NCBI GenBank assembly: GCA_963555705.1 | Contig: OY743170.1 | Coordinates: 11,695,096 to 11,759,095 of the forward strand | Length of the DNA: 64,000 bases | Source: Ligustrum vulgare | Taxonomy: Eukaryota > Streptophyta > Magnoliopsida > Lamiales > Oleaceae | Direction of reading: 5' to 3' | Shown here: positions 40,979 to 53,357 of the stretch, piece by piece | How the letters are laid out: each line of letters starts with the position of its first letter | Numbering within the stretch: the stretch's first letter is position 1 | Position numbers and translations under genes: made by a program | The notes under the pieces: model-generated | Seen by the model: only the letters and a program-made list of their open reading frames with translations | Database searches by the model: none | Told to the model about the DNA's origin: nothing

Positions 40979-43900
40979 TTATAGTCTCAAGCCCGACTTT
41001 CTGCGTTGTTTACTCTGGAATGGTGACGTCAATGTGTGACTTCTCCTTATCAAAATCCACCTCATAGTAGTGCTTGATTCTTTGCCCATTAACTTTAAAA
41101 TGTCCTTTAGTCGGATGATGAAGCTCGAAAGTGCATATGGAAATATTTGAGCAATTGTGAAAGGACCAGACCATCTCGACCTCAATTTTCCAGGAAAAAC
41201 CTTTAAGCGCGAATTGTACAGGAGCACCTGGTCCCCAACTTGAAATTCTCTCTTGTGAATGTGGCGATCATGCCACTTCTTAGTCCGGTCTTTATAGATG
41301 GAAGCATTCTCATAGGCTCCCAAGCGAAATTCATCCAATGCATTTAGCTGCAAGAATCTCTGATCTTTGGCCAAGTCTATATCCAGGTTCAACTGCTTTA
41401 AAGCCCAGTATGCCTTGTGTTCAAATTCTACAGGCAGATGACATGCTTTTCCATATACTAACTGAAATGGTGATATCCCGATGGGAGTCTTGAAAGCTGT
41501 CCTATATGCCCACAGAGCATCATCCAATTTGCTGGCCCAGTCCTTACGGGATGACCTCACTGTTGTTTCCAAAATCCATTTCAACTGCCTGTTTGAAGTT
41601 TCCACTTGCCCACTAGTCTGTGGGTGATAAGCTGTTCCCATGCGATGACGAGTTCCATATTTGGCCAATACTGCCTTGAACAACCTGTTGTTGAAATGAG
41701 TTCCCCCATCACTTATGATCGCTCTTGGTGCTCCAAAGCGAGTAAAAATGTTTTTCCGTATAAATTCAACCACAATTCTAGCATCATTGGTCGGACATGC
41801 CTTTGCTTCCACCCACTTCGATACATAGTCAACCGCCACCAATATGTATTTGTTGTTGTATGAAGGTGGGAACGGACCCATGAAGTCTATTCCCCATACA
41901 TCAAACACTTCAACCTCCAAAACACTGTTAAGCGGCATTTCATGCTTGGATGATATATTACCTGTTCGTTGGCACCGGTCACATGCCTTTACAAATGAGA
42001 AGGCGTCCTTAAACACTGTTGGCCAATAAAACCCACATTGCAAGACTTTAGCTGCCGTTTTAGCGGCTCCCATGTGTCCACCATATGGGGCTGAGTGGCA
42101 CCTCTCTAGAACCGATAAAATCTCTTCATCTGGAATGCACCGTCGAATTATTTGGTCAGGTCCCCTTCTGTACAAAAATGGATCTTCCCAATAAAAGAAC
42201 CTCATATCATGAAAGAACTTTTTCTTCTGCTGGTAAGTAAAATCAGGAGGCAAAACGTTGCTGGCCAAGTAATTTACATAATCTGCAAACCAGGGCCCCT
42301 TATTATCTTCTACCTGCATCATCTGGGCTAACAGCATTAACTGTTCATCTGGAAAAACTTCGTTTATGTCTTCAAGATTTTCCTCATTTACCTGCTCCAA
42401 TCTGGACAAATGATCCGCAATTTGATTTTCTGTACCTTTTTTATCCCGGATTTCAATATCGAATTCTTGAAGCAGTAAAACCCATCTGATCAGTCTAGGC
42501 TTGGTATCTTTTTTTCCAAATAAGTACTTCAACGCCGAATGATCTGTGTACACCACTACCTTTGATCCTATAAGATAAGACCTGAATTTGTCAAAGGCGA
42601 ACACCACTTCTAATAGCTCTTTCTCAGTTGTGGCATAATTTATCTGGGCATCTGTTAAAGTCCTGCTGGCATAATAAATTACGTGAAAAATTTTGTCCTT
42701 TCGTTGCCCCAATGCTGCTCCCACAGCGTAGTCACTTGCGTCAAACATGAGTTCAAAAGGCAAACTCCAGTCCGGTGCCACGATAATTGGTGCGGTAGTT
42801 AATTTTTCTTTGAGTGTAGTAAAGGATGACAAACACTCTTCAGAAAAATTAAAGACTACGTCCTTCTCCAATAAACTACACAAGGGCTTCGTGATTTTGG
42901 AAAAATCTTTTATAGATCTCCTGTAAAATCCAGCATGGCCTAAAAAACTTCTGACTCCTTTGACTGAGCTAGGTGGTGGTAATTTTTCAATTACCTGAAT
43001 TTTTGCCCTATCCACTTCAATTCCTTTTTCAGAAATCCGATGTCCTAGTACAATTCCCTCGTGCACCATGAAGTGACACTTCTCCCAATTTAACACCAGA
43101 TTTGTTTCCGTGCATCTCTTAAGCACTAGGGATAGGTGGTGTAGGCACTCATCAAACGAGGACCCAAAGACTGAGAAGTCATCCATGAAGACTTCAATAA
43201 ATCTCTCCACCATATCGGAAAATATTGCCATCATGCACCTCTGGAACGTTGCTGGAGCGTTACACAGTCCAAACGGCATTCTCCTGAAAGCAAATGTACC
43301 ATAGGGACAGGTAAAAGTAGTTTTCTCTTGATCGGCCAAGGCAATGGCAATCTGATTGTACCCCGAATATCCATCAAGAAAACAATAGTGTGAATGACCC
43401 GCTAGCTTTTCCAGCATCTGATCAATGAACGGTAGTGGAAAATGGTCTTTTCTGGTTGCAGCATTTAATTTCCTATAATCGATACATACTCTCCAACCGG
43501 TCACTGTCCTTGTAGGGATCAACTCGTTGTTCTCATTCGCAATTACTGTCATGCCCCCTTTCTTTGGCACTACATGAACTGGACTGACCCAAGCACTGTC
43601 TGATATCGGATATATAATACCTGCATCAAGTAGCTTTAAAATTTCTTTTCGCACCACTTCCTTCAAAGTAGGATTCAGTCTACGCTGTCCTTCAACTGAT
43701 GGCTTGGAATCATCTTCCATCAAAATTTTATGCATGCAGATAGTCGGACTAATACCTTTGATATCGGCAATAGTCCATCCTATTGCGGTTTTGTGTTCCT
43801 TCACCACCCGAAGCAGCCGTTCTTCTTCCAAAGCTGTCAAGTGGCTTGAAATAATAATAGGCAGTGTTGATGACTCCCCCAAAAATGCATATCGCAGGTG

Positions 43901-46402
43901 GGCTGGCAAAGGTTTCAACTCCAAAGTGGGAGGACTTTCACACGATGGTCGGGACTTCTGCAAATTTTCACCTAATGGTTCAAAATAACGACCTGCCCTC
44001 AACGTGAACCTTGATGATACCTCCAATTCATTAGCCATTCTTGCCACCTCCTCATTTTCCGAGTTTACAGATTCTGACTGAACAATGCACGCCTCCAATG
44101 GATCTTTAGGATGCTCCTCATCATATACACTACGAACTGCTTCTTGCATAGTGTCCACCGTGAAACACGTATCCAATGACGAGGGATATTTCATAGACTT
44201 AAAGATGTTGAAGGTGATCTTCTCCTCATCCACACGAAGCACTAGTGTTCCTTCGTGAACATCTATCAAAGCCTTTCCCGTTCTCAAGAATGGTCGCCCC
44301 AAGATGAGAGGAATTGTCTTATCTTCTTCCATATCCAGTATAACGAAGTCTGCAGGGTAAATAAACTTCCCAACTCTTATCAGTACGTCTTCAAGCAACC
44401 CCCACGGGTATTTTATCGAACGATCTGCTAATTGCAAGGAAATAGTGGTTGGTTTTGCTTCTCCAATCCCGAGCTTCCTGAAAATAGATAAAGGCATTAG
44501 ATTAATGCTGGCTCCTAAATCACATAAAGCAGATTCAAATTCAATAGAACCAATAGTGCAAGGGATTGTGAAACTCCCTGGATCCTTCAGTTTGGGAGGC
44601 AATTTCTTCTGGATTATTGCACTGCATTCTTCGGTGAGCATCACTGTCTCATGCTCGTCCAGCTTTCGTTTATTTGTCAGGATTTCTTTCATGAATTTCG
44701 CATAGCTCGGCATCTGGGTTAAAGCCTCTGCGAAGGGAATGTTGATGTGTAGCTGCTTGATTTTCTCAATAAATTTTGCAAACTGCTGGTCTATTTTATG
44801 CTTCCTCAGCCTCTGTGGATATGGTATGGGAGGTACGTAGGCTTTAACTGGGGAAGGGGCCTTCCTCACCTCCGCTTCTTCTGCCCTTTCAGATTTTTCC
44901 GTTGACTTTTCACTCTCCGTGTGATCAGCTTCTTTCTCCTCCACTGCTTCTGTTAGTATTTCTGAGTTATCTGTTCCTTTCACGCTAATTTCTGGTAATT
45001 GAAATCCACTTCTGGTTGTAATGGCTTGTACCTGTTCTCGTGGATTTGTTTCTGTATTACTTGGCAATTTACCTTGTTGTCTTTCTGAACTTGCGTTTGC
45101 CAACTGTCCCAACTGAATTTTTATTTCTTTAATATCAGCTTGATGGCTTTGCAGCAGCTGCAGTATCAATTCTTCACTCGAAGTCTTTTTCACTTGTTGT
45201 TGCTGTTGTGGTTGTTGTTGTTGCTGAAACCTTGGTGGTCGTTGGGTGCTTTGATTATTGGTCCATGAAAAGTTTGGATGCTTTCTCCATTCAGGGTTGT
45301 ACGTTTGTGAGTACATACCTCCTTGCTGCCTCTGATTGTTCCCAACAAAATTTGCATGCTCTTTATCCGGTTGACCTTGATATGCCATTGGACACTCTGA
45401 TAGTGCATGATTCTCAAAACAGTAATCACAAACTGTGGTTACCTGAGCTGCAAGCACTGGCTGCTGATTCATGTTGTCAAATTTTCTTGTCAATGCGTCC
45501 AGTTTAGCATTAATAGCTGTAATTTCATTTACCGCAGCTATTCCACCAGATTTCTGTGCGGTGCGATCGGAGTACCACTGATAACTATTCGCTACTATTT
45601 TCTCGAATATTTCGGAGGCTTCTTCGTAAGTCAAATCCATCACTGATCCCCCCGCAGCTGAATCTGCATGCTTCTTGTTATCATTGGTCAACCCGTTGTA
45701 GAAAGTTTGTATGAGGATCCAATCAGCTATTCCATGGATAGGACATTGACGAACTAGCTCATTGAACCTTTCCCAAGCTTCAAAAATAGACTCTCCTGGC
45801 TGTTGATTGAACGAAAGGATTTCGCGCCTTAATTTTGACATCCGGCCAGGTGGAAAGAACTTGTCAACAAAATTTTGACTCATTACTTCCCAAGTAGTGA
45901 TTGTATGGAGGGGCAGCGTGTAAAACCACGCCTTTGCCTTGTCTTCCAATGAGAAAGAAAATAATTTCAGCTTCACTGCGTCACCCGGAACCCCGTTCAT
46001 TCGCTGCATGTCACATAACTCTTGAAAAGTTCTCAAGTGTGCATGTGGATCTTCAGACGGCAGCCCATGAAAGACGGCAGAGTTTTGGATCAGAGAAATC
46101 AAAGAAGTCTTGATCTCAAAGTTGTTTGCAGGTATAGCAGGCGGCACTATACAAGTTCCAATATTTCCCACTGGGGGAATCATGTAATCCCTTAATGCTC
46201 TCCTCTCATTGTTCGGTTGATTTTGTTGTTGAACAACAATTTCTGCTGGCAGATTATTTTGGTTTGGCTGAATTGGATTGTCTGCCATTGCTAAATCTGT
46301 GTGTTGAGCTGCTTCCAACTGTTGTTTGCGCCTTTGTCGAGAAGTGCGTTCAATTTCTGTATCAAGAGGAAGCAATTCAAAAGATTTAGTCCTTCTTAAC
46401 AT
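40979..46402 (-). CDS. Athila gag-pol polyprotein
   Basis: An unbroken frame of 1,807 codons. Gag core at about residues 95-240 ([27 protein letters not shown]); Gln-rich linker; a zinc knuckle from Cys325 ([13 protein letters not shown]); protease with Asp628 in [13 protein letters not shown] at about 900-1150 with [20 protein letters not shown] and FMDD at 1072-1075; RNase H from about 1215 ([26 protein letters not shown]); integrase from about 1430 with H1436, [23 protein letters not shown] and GQVETSNRQ. All catalytic motifs appear intact. The last 40 or so residues do not match the usual integrase tail, while the expected [19 protein letters not shown] tail is readable in another frame from about 41,130, so a one-base indel has altered the C-terminus. 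Proteins would be released by the protease. Confidence 0.95.
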   Translation of the reverse strand: MLRRTKSFELLPLDTEIERTSRQRRKQQLEAAQHTDLAMADNPIQPNQNNLPAEIVVQQQNQPNNERRALRDYMIPPVGNIGTCIVPPAIPANNFEIKTSLISLIQNSAVFHGLPSEDPHAHLRTFQELCDMQRMNGVPGDAVKLKLFSFSLEDKAKAWFYTLPLHTITTWEVMSQNFVDKFFPPGRMSKLRREILSFNQQPGESIFEAWERFNELVRQCPIHGIADWILIQTFYNGLTNDNKKHADSAAGGSVMDLTYEEASEIFEKIVANSYQWYSDRTAQKSGGIAAVNEITAINAKLDALTRKFDNMNQQPVLAAQVTTVCDYCFENHALSECPMAYQGQPDKEHANFVGNNQRQQGGMYSQTYNPEWRKHPNFSWTNNQSTQRPPRFQQQQQPQQQQQVKKTSSEELILQLLQSHQADIKEIKIQLGQLANASSERQQGKLPSNTETNPREQVQAITTRSGFQLPEISVKGTDNSEILTEAVEEKEADHTESEKSTEKSERAEEAEVRKAPSPVKAYVPPIPYPQRLRKHKIDQQFAKFIEKIKQLHINIPFAEALTQMPSYAKFMKEILTNKRKLDEHETVMLTEECSAIIQKKLPPKLKDPGSFTIPCTIGSIEFESALCDLGASINLMPLSIFRKLGIGEAKPTTISLQLADRSIKYPWGLLEDVLIRVGKFIYPADFVILDMEEDKTIPLILGRPFLRTGKALIDVHEGTLVLRVDEEKITFNIFKSMKYPSSLDTCFTVDTMQEAVRSVYDEEHPKDPLEACIVQSESVNSENEEVARMANELEVSSRFTLRAGRYFEPLGENLQKSRPSCESPPTLELKPLPAHLRYAFLGESSTLPIIISSHLTALEEERLLRVVKEHKTAIGWTIADIKGISPTICMHKILMEDDSKPSVEGQRRLNPTLKEVVRKEILKLLDAGIIYPISDSAWVSPVHVVPKKGGMTVIANENNELIPTRTVTGWRVCIDYRKLNAATRKDHFPLPFIDQMLEKLAGHSHYCFLDGYSGYNQIAIALADQEKTTFTCPYGTFAFRRMPFGLCNAPATFQRCMMAIFSDMVERFIEVFMDDFSVFGSSFDECLHHLSLVLKRCTETNLVLNWEKCHFMVHEGIVLGHRISEKGIEVDRAKIQVIEKLPPPSSVKGVRSFLGHAGFYRRSIKDFSKITKPLCSLLEKDVVFNFSEECLSSFTTLKEKLTTAPIIVAPDWSLPFELMFDASDYAVGAALGQRKDKIFHVIYYASRTLTDAQINYATTEKELLEVVFAFDKFRSYLIGSKVVVYTDHSALKYLFGKKDTKPRLIRWVLLLQEFDIEIRDKKGTENQIADHLSRLEQVNEENLEDINEVFPDEQLMLLAQMMQVEDNKGPWFADYVNYLASNVLPPDFTYQQKKKFFHDMRFFYWEDPFLYRRGPDQIIRRCIPDEEILSVLERCHSAPYGGHMGAAKTAAKVLQCGFYWPTVFKDAFSFVKACDRCQRTGNISSKHEMPLNSVLEVEVFDVWGIDFMGPFPPSYNNKYILVAVDYVSKWVEAKACPTNDARIVVEFIRKNIFTRFGAPRAIISDGGTHFNNRLFKAVLAKYGTRHRMGTAYHPQTSGQVETSNRQLKWILETTVRSSRKDWASKLDDALWAYRTAFKTPIGISPFQLVYGKACHLPVEFEHKAYWALKQLNLDIDLAKDQRFLQLNALDEFRLGAYENASIYKDRTKKWHDRHIHKREFQVGDQVLLYNSRLKVFPGKLRSRWSGPFTIAQIFPYALSSFIIRLKDILKLMGKESSTTMRWILIRRSHTLTSPFQSKQRRKSGLRL

Positions 46403-46533
46403 GAATTTATAACGACAAATCGAAAATAAATCTAACTAAATTAAAATAAAGCAAAAACAAAATTCAAATTAAAGTAAGAATTTATTGGTATCGATATTAG
46501 TAAAAACAGTCCCCAGCAACGGCTCCAAAAACT
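46403..46533 (-). promoter_or_regulatory. Athila leader and primer-binding site
   Basis: The minus strand reads TGGAGCCGTTGCTGGGGA at 46,510-46,527, six bases inside the LTR. It matches the tRNA-Asp primer site used by Athila elements with two substitutions. A leader of about 100 bases leads to the gag ATG. Confidence 0.85.
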
Positions 46534-47971
46534 TGTTCACCGATATCTCGCAATACGAAATATCCCCGCAAGTGAACGGGTCATGAAGAGTAGTTAAAAT
46601 GGACCTAAGAGTCCGGATTATCGTTCCCACGAGGACCGTTTACTAAGTACCGAAATGTGTAAATTCTTATCCCTATTTGAACAAATAAATAGTTTTTGAT
46701 TGTTTGGACACTAATGTTTATAACTATGACTAACAGATTAAAACTTTGCACAAAATTTAGGTTTCGCAATTGCTGATTGTTTTTAAGTATGATTGAAAGT
46801 GGTTGGGATTCACGAGTTCACCTAGCCAATTAAATCAATTCCTGTTCCAGATTTTATTTTCTAAATATGTGATCGATCAAGTTCACTAAATTAAGTTGAG
46901 ATTCCTCTCTCGAGTTTAAATCAACTCTACCTAGATAAGTCAACCTTGTATCTCTACAGCGGGTCCGAATATTCCTTACCTAAATGCATTACATGCGAGA
47001 ACTTAAACATGATCGCACAAATCACGAAAGTATATCTCTATCTCTCGTTCAATTAATGGATTCATTACCTAGATCTATGTTATTAACTCACCTCTCGGAT
47101 TATGGAAATAACACATAGAGTCATGAATAAGTGGCCAATTCATTCAAGCATTAAACGCAATAATAAACCAACACATGAATTACGGCGTTAAAACAAGGAA
47201 CATGGAATTAAAGTAATATGACTAGGCTACGTCGTGGTTCCCAACGTTAGGATTAATTACACATAATAACTGAATAATAAAAACAATCTGAATTAAAATT
47301 AAACATGCTGGAATTTATGAATTCAACAATGAGAAAAGAAGTCTTGCACCAAGATTTGCTTTCCCGTGTTTAGCTCCTATTTTCCTGTGCTTTTCTGTGC
47401 TTGAGTCTCCTCGTCAATTCGATGTTGAATAGCCAAGAATCCTCCAATATTCAGCTCTGCACAAAACTGCTCTTTTGTTCCTCACGCCTCTGTTACCACT
47501 TAGGTCAATTTCCCCGAGTCTCCCTCTTAAAATCGCGCACAAAAGCCCAGTACAGGCCCAGTCGGACACCCACGTGGTTGGTACGTCAGCGATCGCGTGG
47601 GAGAGCCTTATTTCGCTCTGCATGCATTTTGTCGCCAAGTCGCGATCACTGACCTTGAGCCTCAGCGATCGCGACCTGGAGGTTTGACACGCGATTCGCC
47701 ATCTTTCTCTTGGCCTTCAAGTTGGTCCCCTGATTTTATTTGCAAAATGAATCCCCCACTATTGATTTGATCAATTAGACCCTAGAATTTCTGTTTCTCT
47801 TCAATTCTCCTTCTTTTGACCTTTATTTCCCGTAATTGCTTCCTTGTTCCTCTTTTTGACTAAAATCTGAAATAACAATTATTAAATACAATTTAGGTAG
47901 AATAAATTCATAAATCAACACGGTAAATTCTCATTTTGGCATATCCCCAAGTGTATAAAATACACCTATCA
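46534..47971 (-). repeat. Athila 5' LTR
   Basis: Nearly identical to 35,208-36,652. The main difference is loss of exactly the 8 bases GCGATCGC from the first arm of hairpin A (CCCAC-GTGG at about 47,569-47,577). Confidence 0.95.
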
Positions 47972-48084
47972 GTAAGTAAAAGGAATTAGATGATGTAAAT
48001 GATATTTTAAGGAGGTTCAATCAAACGACTTGATCTACGTCCTCCATTACCAAACTCTTCGTCCCGAGTAAGGCCAAATTCACT

Positions 48085-48215
48085 ATAATGATAACTTACA
48101 ACAAGGGGTACCAATCCTTAAGTGACTTATAACAATGAGCACTTATCTTTAAGTGCCTTACAACAAGGAGCACTTATCCTTAGATGACTTACAACAATGA
48201 GCACATATACTTAAC
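48085..48215. repeat. Tandem units of about 30 bp in the large LTR
   Basis: Four diverged units of the form ACTTACAACAAGGAGCACTT followed by ATCCTTAAGTG. They lie in the right part of the solo-type LTR. Confidence 0.8.
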
Positions 48216-49365
48216 GACAATCGAGTTTTCACAAGTCTCTTGAAACCACCAAATATAAATGATAACGTTTACAAGTAAAAGAACTCTCTTCAACAAATGA
48301 TATTTAAATCAAGTATCAAGAGAGTTTGGATAACACTTCAATAGATGGTAATCAATTTAGCTCAAGTGTTGTTTGAAAGACTTTGATGAATGAAGAATAA
48401 AAGATGAAATAAGTAGGATATTTGAATTGAAGCTTTTAACCAAAATAATCTCTCTTAACAAGTAATACAAGTTAAGTATAAAGAGATATTTTCACTTTAA
48501 TAAAAGTGTTTGGTAAAGAGAATTTTTTGTAAAGAAGAAATGAGAATAAATAAGCTTGAAAAGTTTTCTTACCCATTTGGAATATTTGATGAAATAGATG
48601 AAGAAATATTCAATCAGTCAAGAGATTCATTTGTAATCAATGAAATAAAATTTAATACAATGTAGACTCAATGATTTTCTCAATCAATTTCTCTCTTAAA
48701 TACTCTTGTAAGTTGGTGTAATTGAATGCAAAAGAGAATGCTATTTATAGAACAAATTTTGCACATTCTGACTCTTGAGATTGGCCTCGTTTGATGCGGT
48801 CGACCTCATTGGTCATGCGGTTGACTGGTGCAGTAGACCTCTTTCTTCGTGCGTTTGTCCTCGTTGACAAACTTCGAACATAGTTTTTCAGAGGTTTTGA
48901 TCAAATTTGATTTGCTAAGTTTGAAAACATTATGAAAGAGGGTTTAAAAGATCTTGAAAGTTTTACTTGAGTTTTTAAGTGCATTGCCAAAGATTGATGT
49001 GTTAACCTTACATTTGAAACGCAATTGTAAATGCTCAATTCTTTGTATGCTTCACCGCTTGGTTTTCATGCTATCATTCTTCGAATCTTGAATCTTATAA
49101 GATTGAATTCTTGATCTTCATGTCATTGCTTTGAATCTTGATGTAAAAAACCTTCATTTTGATCTTCTCATAATCTTCTTTCTTCGATCTTGATCATCGC
49201 ATCTTGTATTTTATTTTTTTATCTTCAAGAGATGGTTTGTACTTTGAATGCTTTAAAGATTATCATTACATAAAATACTTGAGGCACATTTATCGATAAC
49301 ATGATATAATCTTGTTTCTTATAATCAAAACAATAAGATAAAGTTAAACATAGGTCAACGGAGTG

Positions 49366-50300
49366 TTGACACATGAACTTTGATGGATTATTCCATTTGT
49401 ACTCAAATAATCCCCCAATATAGAATTGAAATATTAGGTGCCATTATCACTACGTAGAATTTGGATTTGAGTTTGAAATTGTGTTTGGACCATGAAATGG
49501 GAATTTTTTTAATACATCATGAACTTCATTTTTTTCTGTTAGAAGGTAGACCCAAATAACTCGAGTATGATCATCGATAAAAGTGACGAACCATTTTTTG
49601 TGATTAAAGTATGAATACGAGAAGGACCCCATAACTCGCTATGTATCATAGTGAAAGGTTTTGACAGTTGGTATTTGGACTGTGGAAATGAAGTGCGTTG
49701 ATGTTTAGCAAATTGACAAATTTCACATTGAAATGTAAAATTCTTTTATTAGAGCAAATAGAAGGAAACAACTAACTCAAATACTGATAATTTGGATGAC
49801 CCATAAAAAATGCCATAACATAAGTTCACTACTTTTAGATAGAGATGCGAAATTACAAATTGAAATCTGAAGTTGTCCATTCTTGGCTTCATTAAGGTAA
49901 TAGAGTCCATCACACTCCTTAACACTACCAATCGTCTTCCTCGATGACCGGTCTTTAAAAACACAACAAGTGGGAAAGAAAGTAGCAAAACGGTTAGAAT
50001 TCTTTGTCAACTAACTAATAGACATTAAATTGCAAGACAGATTTGGGACTTGAAGAACGGGTGTTAGTGTTACGAAATATGAATTTTAGATTACCTGCAC
50101 TAGACGAGTATGTGGAAAAATATTTGTAACTACCAGTCATATGGTCAGAGGCACCAGAGTCAACAACCCAAGGATTTTCAATTTGGAAGTTATATTTAGT
50201 TGCATTAAGGGATTACCTTTGTGGGCTAATAAACCCCAAAGACGTATTAGAGGAACAACTAGACATTTGAGAATTTGAAAACATTTTGTATAGCTGCTCC
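49366..50300 (-). pseudogene. Ty1/copia protease, GAG-pre-integrase and integrase core
   Basis: The minus strand reads from the protease active site VVDSGASDHMTG (about 50,100-50,170) through a GAG-pre-integrase stretch (KECDGLYYLNEAKNG near 49,880) to the integrase core: WFVTFIDDHTRVIWVYLL at about 49,560-49,610, then LRSDNGT and YLSTNGIIHQSSC next to 49,370. The frame is broken repeatedly. It is cut at 49,365 by the large LTR insertion and resumes near 34,955. Confidence 0.88.
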
Positions 50301-50733
50301 ATTTGCTCACGATTGAACATGCCATTGGATTGGTTATCAATTGAGGCCCGATATCCCAGATCTTTGATGTACTATTTTGGTTTGGTTTCCAGTCAAGTGG
50401 TTGTTGATGTAAATCCTAGCAATCATCTATTTTGTGTCCAATCTTGGGACAATGCTCATATCAGGGCCTTCTTTTTTTTTTTCTTTTTCTTTTTTTTTTT
50501 TGATTTGGGCTTGACCCATTAAACATACTAGTCGATCCATTTTCTTTCGATCCAGAACCCAATTGAAGCTCCTAGCCTATGGCCACAATTTTTTTTAGAC
50601 CCAACAGCTTATGGCCTATTAAACTGAAGTTCGCTCGTTTTTAAGGAAAATCCTTCGGGCCCATTTGTCCGAAGCCCATTCGTTCTCTTCTCCTTCAATG
50701 TCACGATCCGATGACTTTCTTCCCTTCTCACCT

Positions 50734-51400
50734 TTATGAAGAATGCACAAGGGGATAGAAATGGATTTCTTCCAAGAACCCTTTCTCTAACCTCATCAAG
50801 ATCGCGATTAAGTTTTTCCAGAAACTCAAAAACTCTTTCATTTTCGAGCCTTTTTTGTCCTTCACGCTATCGTCTACAAATTCCCAATCTTCTTCTATAC
50901 TATGATCAAGTTTTTGCCACAGAGCACTCATCTCCATGTAATAGTCTATAACCTCCTTCTCCCCTTGGTTCATCTTCCATTATCTTGTTTTGATTTCGAA
51001 GATTCGAGAGGGACTTCCCACATCAAAGTAGGTCTCTCGAACTGTGTCCCAAACATCTTTTGCCATCGACAAGAAGAGATAGGTTCTTTCAATGGAAGCT
51101 TTCATGGACAAGCCAAGCAGTCACCATCGAGTTCTCGGACTTCCAATTTTGCAGAGGAACAACGTTGGTTGAGGCTGACTTCTCATTCTCAATGGTAAGG
51201 AACCCTAATTTTCCCTTGCCATCAATCACTAGTTTAATCGATTGAGGACATTCTCGATGATTATTTCCATTCAATTTCTCCACAGTAAGTTGGAAGGATG
51301 AATTATCAAGTCCACTTAGACTCATGGTGGAGATCTCCTCTGTTTCAATATTTGATTTTCTAGAGGACTCTGACACTTAGACTTTTTGTCATTTTAGCAC
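50734..51400 (-). pseudogene. Ty1/copia gag
   Basis: The N-terminal gag motif VEKLNGNNHRECPQSIKLVI and KGKLGFLT lie at 51,376-51,089, and the later gag segment MNQGEKEVIDYYMEMSALWQ at 50,973-50,734. These are typical of Tork/Tnt1-type copia gag. Frameshifts separate the two. A short zinc-finger region is expected near 50,400-50,600, but a poly-T run at about 50,470-50,500 and decay obscure it. Confidence 0.85.
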
Positions 51401-51416
51401 GAACTTGAATAGATCC

Positions 51417-51669
51417 GGCTCTGATACCATGAAAGAAATATTATTGAAAACGTAGAATTTCTTGATTATTGAAAGAAAAGAGCATACAATTTATAGTTAT
51501 AATGTACACCTAAATATGGAAAATGAATAAATCATAATCACCTAAGATAACCTACAATCAATCTCCTAAAATCAATCATATGTAAAAAGGAAATAAAATA
51601 TTCACATGTAAACGAGATTTCAGCACCAACCTAATGCACATCAGATGTCCATAGGATCTGGGTATAACA
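51417..51669 (-). repeat. Copia primer-binding site and 5' LTR
   Basis: TGGTATCAGAGCC (minus strand, 51,417-51,429) is the tRNA-Met primer site used by copia elements. The adjacent 51,430-51,669 is the likely LTR: on the minus strand it starts TGTTATACCC and ends TTTCA. The other LTR is not in the window because the element is truncated at about 33,235. Confidence 0.7.
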
Positions 51670-51991
51670 ATGATAATACAGGGAGTTCTTCTACACTCAA
51701 CTATTAGCCAGCCATACCAGCAACTAATTTATTTTCTCACCAGCCAACTGTATTCAGTTTCTCAAGATTCTTTAGAGCAACCATCCATCTAAAACATCTT
51801 TGGTATATCCCCTTCTGTACCAAGTCATGTTTAGATTATTGTACTAGTGTTACACATCATTTTTGCCACAATATAAACATGTTTACTTCAATCTAAACAT
51901 TTGTTTTTGCTTCATATATGACTATGCTTACTGGTTAATATGCTGATATAATTAAAGTTGGAACAATAAGGCTTAATCCTCAAGTTATGCT

Positions 51992-52732
51992 TAGGAATGA
52001 CAATGGATTGGGTATGGGTCGGGTTTGTGGAAACCATACCCTACTCGCTAGAGATATATAAAATCCATACCCTACTCATATACCCATTTAAGAGGTGCGG
52101 ATTCGAGACGGGTATGCTTTTATACCCCTTTAAATCCTGTTATGTATTTTAATTTTAATAATTTTTTTTTTTTTCATTGGTGAAGCTTCAAAATCTCATT
52201 CAACTAGCTAAGGACTATCTTTGACAGGAGGACTAGACATTTTCAAAACACTCTTTATCTCTCTATAAAATTAAAAGACAAAGGAAACCTTATTAGATAA
52301 ATATAAGGTTGTTCTACCTATGAACTTTTTTTATGTGAAAAATATTATACAGGTTAGTTGAAAACAAAAAATTTATATACACAAGATACTGTAATTGGCA
52401 CTTCTAAGAAGATAACTTCATTTAATAAGATGAACTCATCCATGGTTTATATTGAATCAATGATTAACATATTAATAGATTATAGACTATAGACTATTAA
52501 AAAAAATTTAGGATGTTAAAATTTAAATACAATAATTTTTTTAAGGGAATTAATGGGCATATGGGTCGAGCATGAATTTTTCTACAATACCCATATCCGA
52601 CCCATACCCATATCGGGTTTCTAAATTTACACCCATAACCTACCTACAAATCCATTTATTAAGGTAATCTCTGTCCATTTGTATCGGGTACCCAACGGGT
52701 TTCGTGTTCGTAGGTATTATTGTCAATCCCTA
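51992..52732. mobile_element. Non-autonomous hAT element (MITE)
   Basis: A 741-bp element with ends TAGGAATGACAATGG and, inward from the right, TAGGGATTGACAAT. It is flanked by a perfect 8-bp duplication GTTATGCT (51,984-51,991 and 52,733-52,740). Subterminal regions are rich in GGGTATGGGT / ACCCATACCC. No coding capacity. Confidence 0.9.
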
Positions 52733-52740
52733 GTTATGCT

Positions 52741-53357
52741 ATTGGAAGTTCTCTATGTTCCAAATTCCCAATACAATATGGTTTCCATCAGTTGTCTCAC
52801 TAAAGAGATTGTTTAAGGGGACTTCTCTTCAAATTGGGAAGGTTGACAGGTAATCTCTACCATCTTAGCACGGATAACAACTTGAATGGCTTGAAGAATA
52901 AAGATTAAGAAGTTCTTTCAAGAATTTGTGTATCTGTAACTTCAAACAATTATGGTTTCTTAGATTTGGTCATTCCTCTCTTGTAATATTACAAAAGCAA
53001 GATACGTATTTAGTTTTCAATAACTGCTTGGAGAAGGAATCTCATTGTTCTATATTTGAGTCAGATTAATTCACATGTAATACAAAATATATGAATGGAG
53101 TAAATGCATTATGATTTATTTAAATAAATATAACTTCACGAATTAATATATCATGCCCTAAGTAATTTATCATTTCAAACTGAACGCATAATGCAATTTG
53201 CCTAAATTAACTGTAATTTTAAAATATCTGTACTGGGAAAAAATTTCCTCATTAGTTACTCATATCTGCTTAATAATGTTTCTCTTTATTTATCCTTCTT
53301 GGTAGGCTTTAAATACTCATTTTATATCATCATTCTGGGAACGGCATTTAAACATAC
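52741..53357. other. Intergenic DNA, no gene recognised
   Basis: AT-rich, non-coding. Later exons of the RPA-like gene would be expected here on the minus strand, but I could not find them. Confidence 0.5.

Larger units (their letters stand above)
35208..47971 (-). mobile_element. Athila-lineage Ty3/gypsy retrotransposon, nearly intact
   Basis: A 12.8-kb element with LTRs of 1,445 and 1,438 bp, a perfect GTAAG duplication (35,203-35,207 and 47,972-47,976), a tRNA-Asp-like primer site, a gag-pol frame of 1,807 codons, an env-position ORF and a polypurine tract. The element reads on the minus strand. By eye the LTRs differ by about nine substitutions and four small indels over 1.44 kb, roughly 0.6%, so the insertion is recent. 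It sits inside an older solo-type LTR. Confidence 0.96.
34961..49360. mobile_element. Large solo-type LTR (SIRE/Maximus-like), interrupted by Athila
   Basis: The outer ends are TGTTATCCGAAGAG and GGTCAACG. They are flanked by the 5-bp duplication GAGTG (34,956-34,960 and 49,361-49,365) inside a copia integrase gene. Excluding the Athila insertion (35,208-47,976 with one GTAAG copy) it is about 1.63 kb: 34,961-35,207 and 47,977-49,360. No coding domain occurs in it. Four units of about 30 bp (ACTTACAACAAGGAGCACTT type) lie at 48,085-48,215. The beginning (GGGGTGAATTGGTTTCTAAA) recalls Maximus/SIRE LTRs, which is a family guess. The last base is G where A is expected. Confidence 0.75.

Noticed and set aside
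41606..46389. Plus-strand ORFs opposite Athila gag-pol
   Set aside because: Antisense shadows of a well-supported 1,807-codon frame.
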